DNA from: Amycolatopsis eburnea | GTDB taxonomy: Bacteria; Actinomycetota; Actinomycetes; Mycobacteriales; Pseudonocardiaceae | DNA: 64,000 nucleotides | NCBI RefSeq assembly: GCF_003937945.1 | Contig: NZ_RSEC01000055.1 | Span: 62,001 to 126,000 of the forward strand | Direction: 5' to 3' | Shown: positions 33,802 through 41,694 of the stretch, piece by piece | How positions within the stretch are numbered: position 1 is the stretch's first letter | Layout of the letters: every line of letters starts with the position of its first letter | Notes under the pieces: generated by a model | Told to the model about the DNA's origin: nothing | What the model saw: only the letters and a program-made list of their open reading frames with translations | Database searches by the model: none | Program-made: the position numbers and the translations under genes

Positions 33802-36656
33802 GATTCTTCTCCGACCAGTTGCAGGAACGCGTCTTCCAGCCGGCGCCGGGGCCCGGCCTGCTCCACCGCGACGCCGGCGCGCACCAGCACCGCCACGGCC
33901 TCGGCGCGCGGCAGCCCGTCGAGATCGGCGTGCACGAGGTCACCCTCGACGTCCACCGAAGTGACTCCGTCCGCCTTGAGCGCCGCGGCGGCCGCCGCCG
34001 GGTCGTCGACCCGGAACGTCGCCTCGCCACCGGCCGCCGCCAGCTCGCCGACCTCGCCCGAGGCGACCAGCGAACCGCGGTGCATCACCACGACGTGCGT
34101 GCAGGTCTGCTCGACCTCGGCCAGCAGGTGGCTGGACACCACCACGGTGCGGCCGGTCGCGGCGTACCGCTTCAGCACCTCGCGCATCTGGTGGATCTGG
34201 GGCGGGTCGAGCCCGTTGGTCGGTTCGTCGAGCACCATCAGCTCCGGCAGGCCGAGCATCGCCTGCGCGATCGCCAGCCGCTGCCGCATGCCCTGGCTGT
34301 AGGTCCGCACCCGGCGTTCGACGGCCGAGCCCAGCCCGGCGATCTCCAGCGCCTCCGCGAAGTGCGCCTTCTCGACCGGACGGCCGGTCGACGCCCAGTA
34401 CAGCTCCAGGTTCTCCCGGCCGGACAGGTGCGGCAGGAACCCGGACCCCTCGACGAACGAGCCGATCCGGGACAGGACCGGCGCGCCCCCGGTGATCTTG
34501 TGCCCGAACACGCGGATGGTGCCCGCGGTCGGCGTGATCAGGCCCATCAGCATCCGCAGCGTGGTCGTCTTGCCCGCGCCGTTCGGCCCGAGCAGGCCGA
34601 GCACCTGGCCCGGCTCGACGCGGAACGAGAGGTCCTTCACCGCGACGAACCCGCCCGCGTACTGCTTGCGCAGCCCCTCGATGACCAGCGGGGTCTTCGC
34701 CAGCTCCGGGTCGAAATCGGTGGCCCGGCGCCGCCGCAGCGCCGCGAAGAGCACCGCGGCCAAGCCGATCGCCAGCGTCACGCCGATGCCTGCCAGCTGC
34801 CCGACCGGGGCCGGCGAGCCGACCGACGCGCCGGGCACGACCGGCACGGCCAGCGCGGTCCCGCTCGCCAGGGCGATCCGGAAGACCGCGGGCGAGGCCG
34901 GCGCGGCGAACGCCTGGTCGGTGGTGCCGACGACGAGCCGCAGCGAGTGCCCGCCCTCGATCGGCCGGACGATGCCGGGCAGCGTCACGGTGACGTCGAC
35001 CGGCGTGCCGTCGGCGGGCAGCCCGCTGACCCGGAACGGCGCGATCGCGTTCGCGGGCAGCACCCGCGAGCCGTCCTGGCCGACGTCGTAGAGCTTCGCG
35101 AACAGCACCGCCTCGGGCTGCGGGTGCGCGGGGTCCGCGGCGACCTGCAGCCGCACGGTCGACGAGCCGCTGACGACGACCTGGCCGTCCACCGGCGCGG
35201 TCGTGAACTGCGCGGCCTGGCCCGGCGGGTCGTTGCTGAACAGCGCGCCCAGCCGCGAGGAACTGCTCGCGACGCCGTTGAGACCGGGGATCCCGCTCAC
35301 CGCCGCCGGGTTCGCCCCGGCCGGGCGCACCACCGGCTGCGCGGGACCGGACAGGGCCAGCAGCCGCCGCTCGGTCGCCGGGCCGGTCAGACCGGGGTAG
35401 GCGGCGGCGTTGACCGTGCGGACCGACGGGGTCCCGTTGGCGCGCAACGTGCCCTGGACGTCGTAGCTGAAGCCGGTGCCCGGGTCGCCGCCGTTCACCG
35501 CGGTCCACAGGAAGTCGCCGATCTTGGCGCGCAGCTGCGGGCCGGGCTTGCCGCCGTCGTGGCCGCCGGTGTACCAGATCGTCTTGACCTTGCCGCCCGC
35601 CGCGGTGATCTGCCGGGCGCTGGCGTCGGACTGGTCGAGGCCGAACAGCGTGTCGCTCTCACCCTGCACCAGCAGCGTCGGGATGGTGATCTTGCCGGTC
35701 ACGGACACGGGGGAGACGCGGCGCAGCAGGTCGACGCTCGCCTGGCTCGCCTGCCCGGTGGTACCCAGCTCGGTGTAGGCGCGGCAGACGGCGGCGGTGA
35801 AGCGGCCGCACGGGTCGGCCGGCCCGCTCTGGCGGCCGCCACCCGCACCCTGGGGCGCGGCGGGGACCGCGGCCGCCGTGCCGGCCGCGCCGGTGGTGCC
35901 CGTGTCGGTCTCCTGGCCCGCTTCCGGGGCTTCGGCCGACGGCGACCCGCTCGACGCGGCGCCGGAGCCCGCCGAGAAGAAGATGCCGGCCCAGCTCTTC
36001 TTGAACACGCCGTCGGTCGCGAACGCGCCGGCCGACGGGGTGCCCGATGCCGGGAGCGCGGGCGTCGCCGCGTTCGGGACCAGGCCCTGCGCGAGGTCGT
36101 TGTAGGTGATCACCGGCGCGATCGCGTCGACGCGCTTGTCCGTGCCGGCCAGCAGCAGCGCCAGCGCGCCGCCGTAGGACGCGCCGGTGACGGCGACCTT
36201 CGGGTCACCGTCCGGATCGGTGCTCACCTGGTGCTGCGCGACCAGCCGGTCGATCAGCCGGCTCGCGTCGGCGACCTCGCCGTCCGGGTCGTTGAGCCCG
36301 ATCTTGCCGGTGCTCTTGCCGAACCCGCGCGCGGACCACGTCATCACGACGAAGCCCTTCCGCGCGAGCTCGCGGGCGTCGTCGGCGACGCTGTTCTTGT
36401 CCCCGCCGAAGCCGTGCGCGAGCAGCACCGCGGGTGCGGGCACGGTGGCGGGCAGGTAGGTGGTCGTGTCGATCTTCACCCGCTCCGCCGAGCCGGGGGC
36501 GGCGGGCAGGTCGATCAGCGCGTCCTGCGTGGGCACCGGCGCGGGCGCGGCCGGCCGCGTGATCCAGAAGACCGCGCCGGCGGCCAGGACCACGACGACG
36601 GCGGCGAGCGCGGTGAGGCGGGCTCCGCGGGTGCGCGGGAGCGGGAGTCGGGGCAC
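33798..36656 (-). CDS. Membrane-tethered alpha/beta-hydrolase fused to an ABC ATPase
   Basis: A 952-residue fusion. An N-terminal membrane anchor (12-32) leads into an outside alpha/beta-hydrolase of the CocE/X-Pro peptidase type: nucleophile in TGASYGGAL, acid in QGESDTLF, base in TGGHDGGK, then a beta-rich PepX_C-like domain (about 400-640). A second span (655-680) returns to the cytosol, where residues 690-910 form a complete ABC ATPase (GPNGAGKTT, YSQGMRQRL, LMVLDEPTNGLD). Both halves look active. The topology lets one chain cleave or acylate outside and power the permease inside. The start is GTG 36656 with no Shine-Dalgarno but a -10 box six bases upstream. Substrate unknown. Confidence 0.88.
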   Translation of the reverse strand: MPRLPLPRTRGARLTALAAVVVVLAAGAVFWITRPAAPAPVPTQDALIDLPAAPGSAERVKIDTTTYLPATVPAPAVLLAHGFGGDKNSVADDARELARKGFVVMTWSARGFGKSTGKIGLNDPDGEVADASRLIDRLVAQHQVSTDPDGDPKVAVTGASYGGALALLLAGTDKRVDAIAPVITYNDLAQGLVPNAATPALPASGTPSAGAFATDGVFKKSWAGIFFSAGSGAASSGSPSAEAPEAGQETDTGTTGAAGTAAAVPAAPQGAGGGRQSGPADPCGRFTAAVCRAYTELGTTGQASQASVDLLRRVSPVSVTGKITIPTLLVQGESDTLFGLDQSDASARQITAAGGKVKTIWYTGGHDGGKPGPQLRAKIGDFLWTAVNGGDPGTGFSYDVQGTLRANGTPSVRTVNAAAYPGLTGPATERRLLALSGPAQPVVRPAGANPAAVSGIPGLNGVASSSSRLGALFSNDPPGQAAQFTTAPVDGQVVVSGSSTVRLQVAADPAHPQPEAVLFAKLYDVGQDGSRVLPANAIAPFRVSGLPADGTPVDVTVTLPGIVRPIEGGHSLRLVVGTTDQAFAAPASPAVFRIALASGTALAVPVVPGASVGSPAPVGQLAGIGVTLAIGLAAVLFAALRRRRATDFDPELAKTPLVIEGLRKQYAGGFVAVKDLSFRVEPGQVLGLLGPNGAGKTTTLRMLMGLITPTAGTIRVFGHKITGGAPVLSRIGSFVEGSGFLPHLSGRENLELYWASTGRPVEKAHFAEALEIAGLGSAVERRVRTYSQGMRQRLAIAQAMLGLPELMVLDEPTNGLDPPQIHQMREVLKRYAATGRTVVVSSHLLAEVEQTCTHVVVMHRGSLVASGEVGELAAAGGEATFRVDDPAAAAAALKADGVTSVDVEGDLVHADLDGLPRAEAVAVLVRAGVAVEQAGPRRRLEDAFLQLVGEES

Positions 36657-36662
36657 GAGGAG

Positions 36663-36668
36663 AACTTA
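36663..36668 (-). promoter_or_regulatory. -10 box of the hydrolase-ABC operon
   Basis: TAAGTT on the minus strand, six bases before GTG 36656; a GGACAC element lies 17 bases further up. The spacing predicts a leaderless transcript. Confidence 0.5.
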
Positions 36669-36823
36669 TTTGAGGTTTGCTGAGAGTGTCCCGCCCGGCT
36701 CACAGCGATCACACGCCCGGGACCACCTGGTGGACCGAAGTGACCGAAATTACAGGACCAACCCGGTGACGTGCGGCGTTCCGGCTGGCGTTCGGGCGGG
36801 GGTAACCGGCAGACTGGAACGGC

Positions 36824-36922
36824 TGTGAGGGGAGTATTCCTTCGCGGCGGTGTCGTCAGCACGGTGGCCCTGCGCCCCCGGCACCGTCGGCCGGTGTTTT
36901 CACCGGCGGGAGAGACCTCCGG
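36824..36922 (+). ncRNA. yybP-ykoY manganese riboswitch
   Basis: The signature GGGGAGTA (36829-36836), GTCGTCAGCACG near 36870 and GAGAGACCTCC (36910-36920), separated by GC stems, match the yybP-ykoY aptamer, a Mn2+ sensor that turns on exporters. It lies just upstream of a TerC-family gene, its most usual partner. GAGG at 36827 can pair with CCTC at 36916 to close the aptamer. Confidence 0.82.
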
Positions 36923-36951
36923 TTAGTTGCTCATGCGCACTATCCGGAGGT
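36915..36951 (+). promoter_or_regulatory. Shine-Dalgarno sequestering stem of terC
   Basis: ACCTCCGG (36915-36922), the 3' edge of the aptamer, is perfectly complementary to CCGGAGGT (36944-36951), the ribosome site of terC. This stem excludes closure of the aptamer, so Mn2+ binding should free the ribosome site: a translational ON switch. Confidence 0.7.
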
Positions 36952-36960
36952 TCTGGTTCC

Positions 36961-37923
36961 ATGACTGTCCCCCTGTGGCTGTGGATCGCCACGATCGGTG
37001 GCCTGCTCGCGCTCATCGCGCTCGACCTGGTCATCGTCGATCGCAAGCCGCACGAAGTGACCACGGGGGAAGCCGCTCGCTGGGTGATCTTCTACATCTC
37101 GTGCGCGGTGCTCTTCGGGGCGGGCGTGTGGTTCTTCGCCGGGCACGAGCCGGGCGTCGAGTTCTTCACCGGGTACATCACCGAATACTCGCTGAGCGTC
37201 GACAACCTGTTCATCTTCATGATCATCATGGCGTCGTTCAAGGTGCCCGCCATCCACCAGCACCGCGTGCTGCTGGTCGGCATCCTGCTCGCGCTGGGCT
37301 TCCGCAGCGTCTTCATCGCCATCGGCGCCGCGCTCATCGAGCAGTTCGTCTGGGTCTTCTTCCTCTTCGGCGCGGTGCTGATCTGGACCGCGGTCAGCAT
37401 GCTGCGCGGCAAGGGCGAGGAAGAGGAGTACCACGAGAACGCCGTCACCCGGCAGGTCCGCAAGATCGCCCCGGTGACCGACGACTACCACGGCCACCAC
37501 TACACGGTGAAGCTGAACGGCAGGCGGATGATCACCCCGATGCTGCTGGTGATCGTGGCCATCGGCTCCGCGGACCTGCTGTTCGCGGTCGACTCGATCC
37601 CGGCGATCTTCGGCATCACGCAGGAGGCGTTCCTCGTCTTCACCGCCAACGCGTTCGCGCTGATGGGCCTGCGGCAGCTGTACTTCCTGCTCGGCGGCCT
37701 GGTGACGAAGCTGGTCTACCTCAGCTACGGCCTCGCGGTGATCCTCGCCTTCATCGGCGCGAAGCTGTTCCTGCACGCGCTGCACGAGTACCACGTCGTG
37801 CCGGACTGGCTGGACATCAACAACTGGGTGTCCCTCGGGGTCATCATCGTGGTGCTGTCCGTGACCACGGTGGCCAGCCTGGCGAAGGCCCGGCGCGACG
37901 AGCGGCGCGAGGTAGCCGCGTAA
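36961..37923 (+). CDS. TerC-family manganese exporter
   Basis: A 320-residue integral membrane protein with about nine spans. The family motifs ITEYSLSVDNLFIF and IGSADLLFAVDSIPAI carry the acidic residues thought to bind the metal ion. TerC/Alx proteins export Mn2+, and the riboswitch upstream supports that over tellurite resistance, the historic name. ATG 36961 follows the ribosome site CCGGAGGT. The S9 peptidase follows 40 bases later with its own -10 box. Confidence 0.93.
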   Translation: MTVPLWLWIATIGGLLALIALDLVIVDRKPHEVTTGEAARWVIFYISCAVLFGAGVWFFAGHEPGVEFFTGYITEYSLSVDNLFIFMIIMASFKVPAIHQHRVLLVGILLALGFRSVFIAIGAALIEQFVWVFFLFGAVLIWTAVSMLRGKGEEEEYHENAVTRQVRKIAPVTDDYHGHHYTVKLNGRRMITPMLLVIVAIGSADLLFAVDSIPAIFGITQEAFLVFTANAFALMGLRQLYFLLGGLVTKLVYLSYGLAVILAFIGAKLFLHALHEYHVVPDWLDINNWVSLGVIIVVLSVTTVASLAKARRDERREVAA

Positions 37924-37927
37924 GTCG

Positions 37928-37956
37928 TTCGCAGCGCTAAAGATTTCCGGTACGGT
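37928..37956 (+). promoter_or_regulatory. Promoter of the S9 peptidase, predicted leaderless
   Basis: TTCGCA (37928-37933), 17 bases, TACGGT (37951-37956), then seven bases to GTG 37964. Confidence 0.5.
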
Positions 37957-37963
37957 CGGGGGC

Positions 37964-39904
37964 GTGCGCCCTGCCGACATCGAAGACCTCGTCGTCCCCG
38001 GCCGTCCCGCCCTGCGCGGAAACCTGCTGCTCACCGCGGTGAGCAAACCCGATCTGGAGGCGAACGCCTCGCGCAGCTCGCTGCGGCGGGTGTCGCTCGA
38101 CGGCGGCGAATCCGCGTGGACGCACGGTCCGCGCGACTCCGCCCCGGCGATCTCGCCCGACGGGCGCTGGGTGGCGTTCCTCCGCGCGGGGGAGGGCAAG
38201 GGCGCCGACGGCAGCCCGCAGCTGCACGTGATGCCGTCCGACGGCGGCGAGGCGCGGCGGCTGACGTCGCTGCACCTCGGGGCGGGCGAGCCGGTGTGGG
38301 CGCCGGACTCGCGGCGGATCGCGTTCACCGCCCGGGTGCCCGAGGCCGGGCGCTACGGGACCGAGGACGCCGATGGCGACACCCCGGAGCCGGCCGCCGA
38401 GGCCCCGCGCCGGATCACGCGCATGGATTACCGGCTCGACGACGTCGGCTTCGTGCGCGACCGCGTGCAGCGGCTGTTCGTCGTCGACGCGGCCGAGCCC
38501 GCGGAGTCACCCGAGCCGCTGACCGGCGCCGGGTTCGACGCGAGCCACCCGGTCTGGACGCCCGACGGCACGCGCGTCGTCTTCACCGCGCCGCCGGAGT
38601 GGGGCGCGGCCGAGAGCGACTTCCGCGACGTCTGCGCGATCTCCGCCGAGGGCGGCGAGCCCGAGGTCGTCGTGCGCGGCGACGGGTACTCCGAGCGCCC
38701 GGCGTTCGGCGCCGACGGCACGTTGTTCTACTTCGGACAGTCCTTTGCGGAGCATCGCGAGGCGGCGATGACCGGGCTGTACGCCGCGAAGCCCGAGTTC
38801 GGCGCCGGCCCGGTGAAGGCCCGCCGGCTGACCGACATCGAGACGGTGGACTGCGAAACCTCGGCGGGCGCCCCGGTCCCGCGCGGCGCCGACGTGCTCG
38901 TGGCCGTCCGCAACCGCGGCGCTGTGGAGCTGCGCGCGGTGCCGGCCGACGCCGCCGACGCGCCGCTGGCCGACCTGGCGGTGGTCTACGCCGGCCGCAC
39001 GGCGCTGCGGTCGTTCGCGCTCGACGGCCCGGTGCTGGCCGCGGTGATCGCGACGCCGTCGACCGCCGGCGAGGTCGTGCTCCTCGGCGACGGCGAGCCG
39101 CGCGAGCTGACCGACTACTCGAAGCCGTTGCGGGACAAGGGCATCCGGCCGATGATCGAGCTGGAGACGACCGCGCCGGACGGCTACCCGGTGCACGGCT
39201 GGCTGGTGCTGCCCGAGGGCGAGGGCCCGCACCCGGTGCTGCGCGTGATCCACGGCGGCCCGTTCACCCAGCAGGAGTGGGCGGTGTTCGACGAGGCCCA
39301 GGTGTACGCGGCGGCGGGCTACGCGGTGGTCGTCGGCAACCCCCGCGGCTCGGCGGGCTACGGCCAGACGCACGGCCACGCGATCACGCACGGCTTCGGC
39401 ACGGTCGACGTCGACGACGTCCTGGCCCTGCTCGACAAGGCACTGGAGCGCCCGGACCTGGACGCCTCCCGCGTCGGCGTGATGGGCGGGTCGTACGGCG
39501 GCTTCATGACGAGCTGGCTGGCCGCCCACCACGGCGAGCGGTTCAAGGCGGCGTGGAGCGAGCGCGCGGTCAACGCGTGGGACTCGATGGTCGGCAGCTC
39601 GGACATCGGCTACTTCTTCGTGGACGCGTACATCGGGCCCGATCCGGAGGTGCAGCGCGACCGGTCGCCGCTGTCGTACGCCTCGCAGATCGGGATCCCG
39701 TTCGCGGTGGTGCATTCGGAGCAGGACTGGCGCTGCCCGCTGGAGCAGGCGGAGCGGATGTTCGTGGCGCTGCGGCGCGCCGGCGCGCCGGCGGAGATGC
39801 TGCTGTTCCCGGGTGAGGGGCACGAGCTGACCCGCTCGGGCCGCCCGCGGCACCGGGTGCAGCGCTTCGAGGCGGTCCTGGAGTGGTGGGCCCGGCACCT
39901 GTAG
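37964..39904 (+). CDS. S9-family acylaminoacyl/prolyl oligopeptidase
   Basis: A 646-residue cytosolic peptidase. The N-terminal 380 residues form a WD40-like beta-propeller that gates access (repeats such as APAISPDGRWVAFLRAG). The C-terminal hydrolase has nucleophile in GGSYGGFMTS, Asp in SEQDWRCP and His in GEGHELT. Substrates are oligopeptides or N-acylated peptides. GTG 37964 begins the conserved region and has a -10 box seven bases upstream. It ends at a long hairpin shared with the opposing RES toxin gene. Confidence 0.93.
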   Translation: MRPADIEDLVVPGRPALRGNLLLTAVSKPDLEANASRSSLRRVSLDGGESAWTHGPRDSAPAISPDGRWVAFLRAGEGKGADGSPQLHVMPSDGGEARRLTSLHLGAGEPVWAPDSRRIAFTARVPEAGRYGTEDADGDTPEPAAEAPRRITRMDYRLDDVGFVRDRVQRLFVVDAAEPAESPEPLTGAGFDASHPVWTPDGTRVVFTAPPEWGAAESDFRDVCAISAEGGEPEVVVRGDGYSERPAFGADGTLFYFGQSFAEHREAAMTGLYAAKPEFGAGPVKARRLTDIETVDCETSAGAPVPRGADVLVAVRNRGAVELRAVPADAADAPLADLAVVYAGRTALRSFALDGPVLAAVIATPSTAGEVVLLGDGEPRELTDYSKPLRDKGIRPMIELETTAPDGYPVHGWLVLPEGEGPHPVLRVIHGGPFTQQEWAVFDEAQVYAAAGYAVVVGNPRGSAGYGQTHGHAITHGFGTVDVDDVLALLDKALERPDLDASRVGVMGGSYGGFMTSWLAAHHGERFKAAWSERAVNAWDSMVGSSDIGYFFVDAYIGPDPEVQRDRSPLSYASQIGIPFAVVHSEQDWRCPLEQAERMFVALRRAGAPAEMLLFPGEGHELTRSGRPRHRVQRFEAVLEWWARHL

Positions 39905-39954
39905 TGCGCGGGCTGGGCACGCCGAAGCCGAGGTGCCGCTGGTGGCGTCGCGGA

Positions 39955-40011
39955 ATGTCATGAAAGGGTCGTTCACCTCGCCAGACGACATGAACGACCC
40001 TTTCATGACAT
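39955..40011. repeat. Perfect 21-base inverted repeat between converging genes
   Basis: Arms 39955-39975 and 39991-40011 are exact reverse complements (core ATGAAAGGGTCGTTCA) around a 15-base loop. It sits between the ends of the S9 peptidase and the RES gene and is a likely two-way terminator. Confidence 0.8.
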
Positions 40012-40063
40012 CGCGGATGGCCGGATCTGCCGTGCTGCGTGACTTTGCCGGGCCCCTGGAGAG

Positions 40064-40720
40064 TCAGTTCAGCAGCGTGTAGTTCAGCTCTTCGCAGACC
40101 CGGCCCAGCGGGACGTCCAGTCCCGGGTGGTCCAGGGGGAGCAGCACGTCCGGCGCGATCGGCAGGGCCGCGCCCGCCGGCGGGTCCCACAGGCAGATCG
40201 CCGGGTCGCCGGAGTCCATCGAGGAGCGGTACCAGAGGCCGTCGAGGTCGCTGAACGCGCCGCGGATCGCGCGGGCCCACGCCTGCGTGAGCTTCTTCGG
40301 GCCGCTCGAGATCTCCTGGGACGCGCCGACCCGCGTCGGCCAGAGGCCGGTCAGGTCGAGCAGGCGCAGCGTGCGCGTCGGGCGGACGACGACCAGGCGG
40401 GGGCCGCGCGTGCGGCGGTCGACCGTCGAGCTGGTCTGGAAGACCTCGGCGATCGACGTGCGGACCGTGAGGCCGAAGTAGAGGACCCCGTTCGCGGGGT
40501 CGGTGACCGGCGCGCCGCCGCGGCCGGGCGGCTGCTGGTCGAACCGGCCGTGCGGGAGCGGGCCGGTGTAGCGGAACGAATTCCACTGCTGGGGGTGGTT
40601 GCCGTGCGCCGTGAAAATCCGCACCAGCCTGGTCGCGGGCTGGACCGTCACCACGTCGTCGGCGCGGTTCAGCTGCCGGACCAGGACGGATCGGGCGGGC
40701 GGCAGCGGTAGCCGGGCCAT
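40064..40720 (-). CDS. RES-domain toxin, NAD+ phosphorylase type
   Basis: A 218-residue RES-domain protein. The motif order is R in TRLVRIFTAHG, Y in NGVLYFGLTVRTSIAEVF and E in the same helix; these Arg-Tyr-Glu/Ser positions form the active site of RES toxins such as MbcT, which destroy NAD+. The gene lies 51 bases downstream of the HTH gene, the usual antitoxin-first order. ATG 40720 is the first start of the domain. A TTGTCGGTG word at 40741 on the other strand has no -10 partner. Confidence 0.87.
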   Translation of the reverse strand: MARLPLPPARSVLVRQLNRADDVVTVQPATRLVRIFTAHGNHPQQWNSFRYTGPLPHGRFDQQPPGRGGAPVTDPANGVLYFGLTVRTSIAEVFQTSSTVDRRTRGPRLVVVRPTRTLRLLDLTGLWPTRVGASQEISSGPKKLTQAWARAIRGAFSDLDGLWYRSSMDSGDPAICLWDPPAGAALPIAPDVLLPLDHPGLDVPLGRVCEELNYTLLN

Positions 40721-40771
40721 GGGTCGGGGGTGGTCCGTCCTTGTCGGTGATCTTGCTCGGGGAGGTCCAGC

Positions 40772-41353
40772 CTAGAGTGGCGTGCCGAGCGTGGCGATGA
40801 GGCGGGCGACGTGGTCCGGATCACCCCCGGACAAGAGCCACTGGCGCGGGGTCGCCGCGTGGTCGTTGATCACCAGGTCCGGTTGCGGTGTGCTCATGAA
40901 TGCGGCGACGACGAGCGCGGGCTGGTCCTCGGGCAAGGCCTTCAGTACGACCTCGAGGCCGGGCAGCACGCCTGAGCCGGCGAACTGCCAGGCGGGGAGC
41001 TTCCAGCCGCCGTCCTTCCAGCCGGTCAGCCTGCCTTCCTTGAGGCGGTGCCGGATCCGGCTGTCGTCGACGCCGAGGGCTTTCGCGGCCTCGTTGACGC
41101 TCAGCGCTCCCTCGGCGAGCACGGCGTGGGCGGCGACGGTCCGGGCCCGGAAGTCCGGTTCGTCCTCCCGCCGCGGCGAGAGGTCGAGGCCGACGTCGGT
41201 CAGCGCGGCGCGCTGGTCGGCCGAGAAGTAGTGCGAAGGATCCGGGTTCGGTGGGGACAGTCTGCGCGCCGCGTCTTCGACGAGCGTGAGGAACTCGTGC
41301 GCGTCGACTTTCAGGCCCGCCTTGGCGAGGATGTTCTCCAGCGCTACAGACAT
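40772..41353 (-). CDS. Antitoxin of the RES pair (HTH plus MbcA/ParS-like domain)
   Basis: A 193-residue protein. A helix-turn-helix (LSVNEAAKALGVDDSRIRHRL, residues about 84-104, first 20 shown in part) resembles excisionase-type DNA binding. The C-terminal 60 residues, ending in ATPRQWLLSGGDPDHVARLIATL, have the MbcA/ParS toxin-capping pattern. It would neutralise the RES toxin and repress the operon. No ribosome site precedes ATG 41353; instead a -10 box lies seven bases upstream. Confidence 0.82.
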   Translation of the reverse strand: MSVALENILAKAGLKVDAHEFLTLVEDAARRLSPPNPDPSHYFSADQRAALTDVGLDLSPRREDEPDFRARTVAAHAVLAEGALSVNEAAKALGVDDSRIRHRLKEGRLTGWKDGGWKLPAWQFAGSGVLPGLEVVLKALPEDQPALVVAAFMSTPQPDLVINDHAATPRQWLLSGGDPDHVARLIATLGTPL

Positions 41354-41360
41354 AGGACTC

Positions 41361-41366
41361 AGGCTA
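41361..41366 (-). promoter_or_regulatory. -10 box of the RES toxin-antitoxin operon
   Basis: TAGCCT on the minus strand, seven bases before ATG 41353; leaderless start predicted. Confidence 0.5.
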
Positions 41367-41527
41367 ACCCGAAACAGTGCGCATGTGCGGGTTCGTGCGG
41401 TTTCTTGCCCTATCTGTGGGTGAATTCACCAGAGATCGACACTTACCGCACATCAGGCAACACGTTGAGTAGGCAACTGTCGGTCAGTCTGACCGCATCG
41501 GGCGAGCTTGTCCAGACCCGCCGCGTC

Positions 41528-41556
41528 TTGACACTCCGGACTCGCGGCCCTACGTT
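41528..41556 (+). promoter_or_regulatory. Consensus promoter with no gene downstream
   Basis: TTGACA (41528-41533), exactly 17 bases, TACGTT (41551-41556). It is the best housekeeping-type promoter in the window, in the 341-base gap 41354-41694, and points at the 3' end of the LacI gene. Confidence 0.65.
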
Positions 41557-41562
41557 CCGTGT

Positions 41563-41675
41563 GAGTAAACGATTTCCGCTCCGTGCTCACGGGATCCGGC
41601 GGTTTCCGCGCCGGTCATGGGGGACACAGGGGGTGGGGCGTGCCTGGGGGCCCGGCACGAGCCGGCCCCCTGGGC
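41563..41675 (+). ncRNA. Candidate small RNA from 41528 promoter to hairpin
   Basis: Transcription from the consensus promoter should begin near 41563 and meet the hairpin at 41642-41675, giving a transcript of about 113 bases with no convincing ORF. The hairpin could equally belong to lacI, so the RNA is a prediction. Confidence 0.35.
41642..41675. terminator. Hairpin after the LacI gene
   Basis: A 15-position stem with one mismatch and two G-U pairs (41642-41656 with 41661-41675) closes on ACGA, 20 bases past the LacI stop at 41695. Confidence 0.65.
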
Positions 41676-41694
41676 ACGTCGCTCTCCCCGCCGG

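Noticed and set aside
36961-37923. TerC as tellurite resistance protein
   Set aside because: No other ter genes nearby and a Mn2+ riboswitch upstream, so Mn2+ export is the better call.
40741-40763. TTGTCGGTG word between RES toxin and antitoxin as a damage promoter
   Set aside because: The required TANNNT is absent at N8 and the orientation is opposite to both genes.
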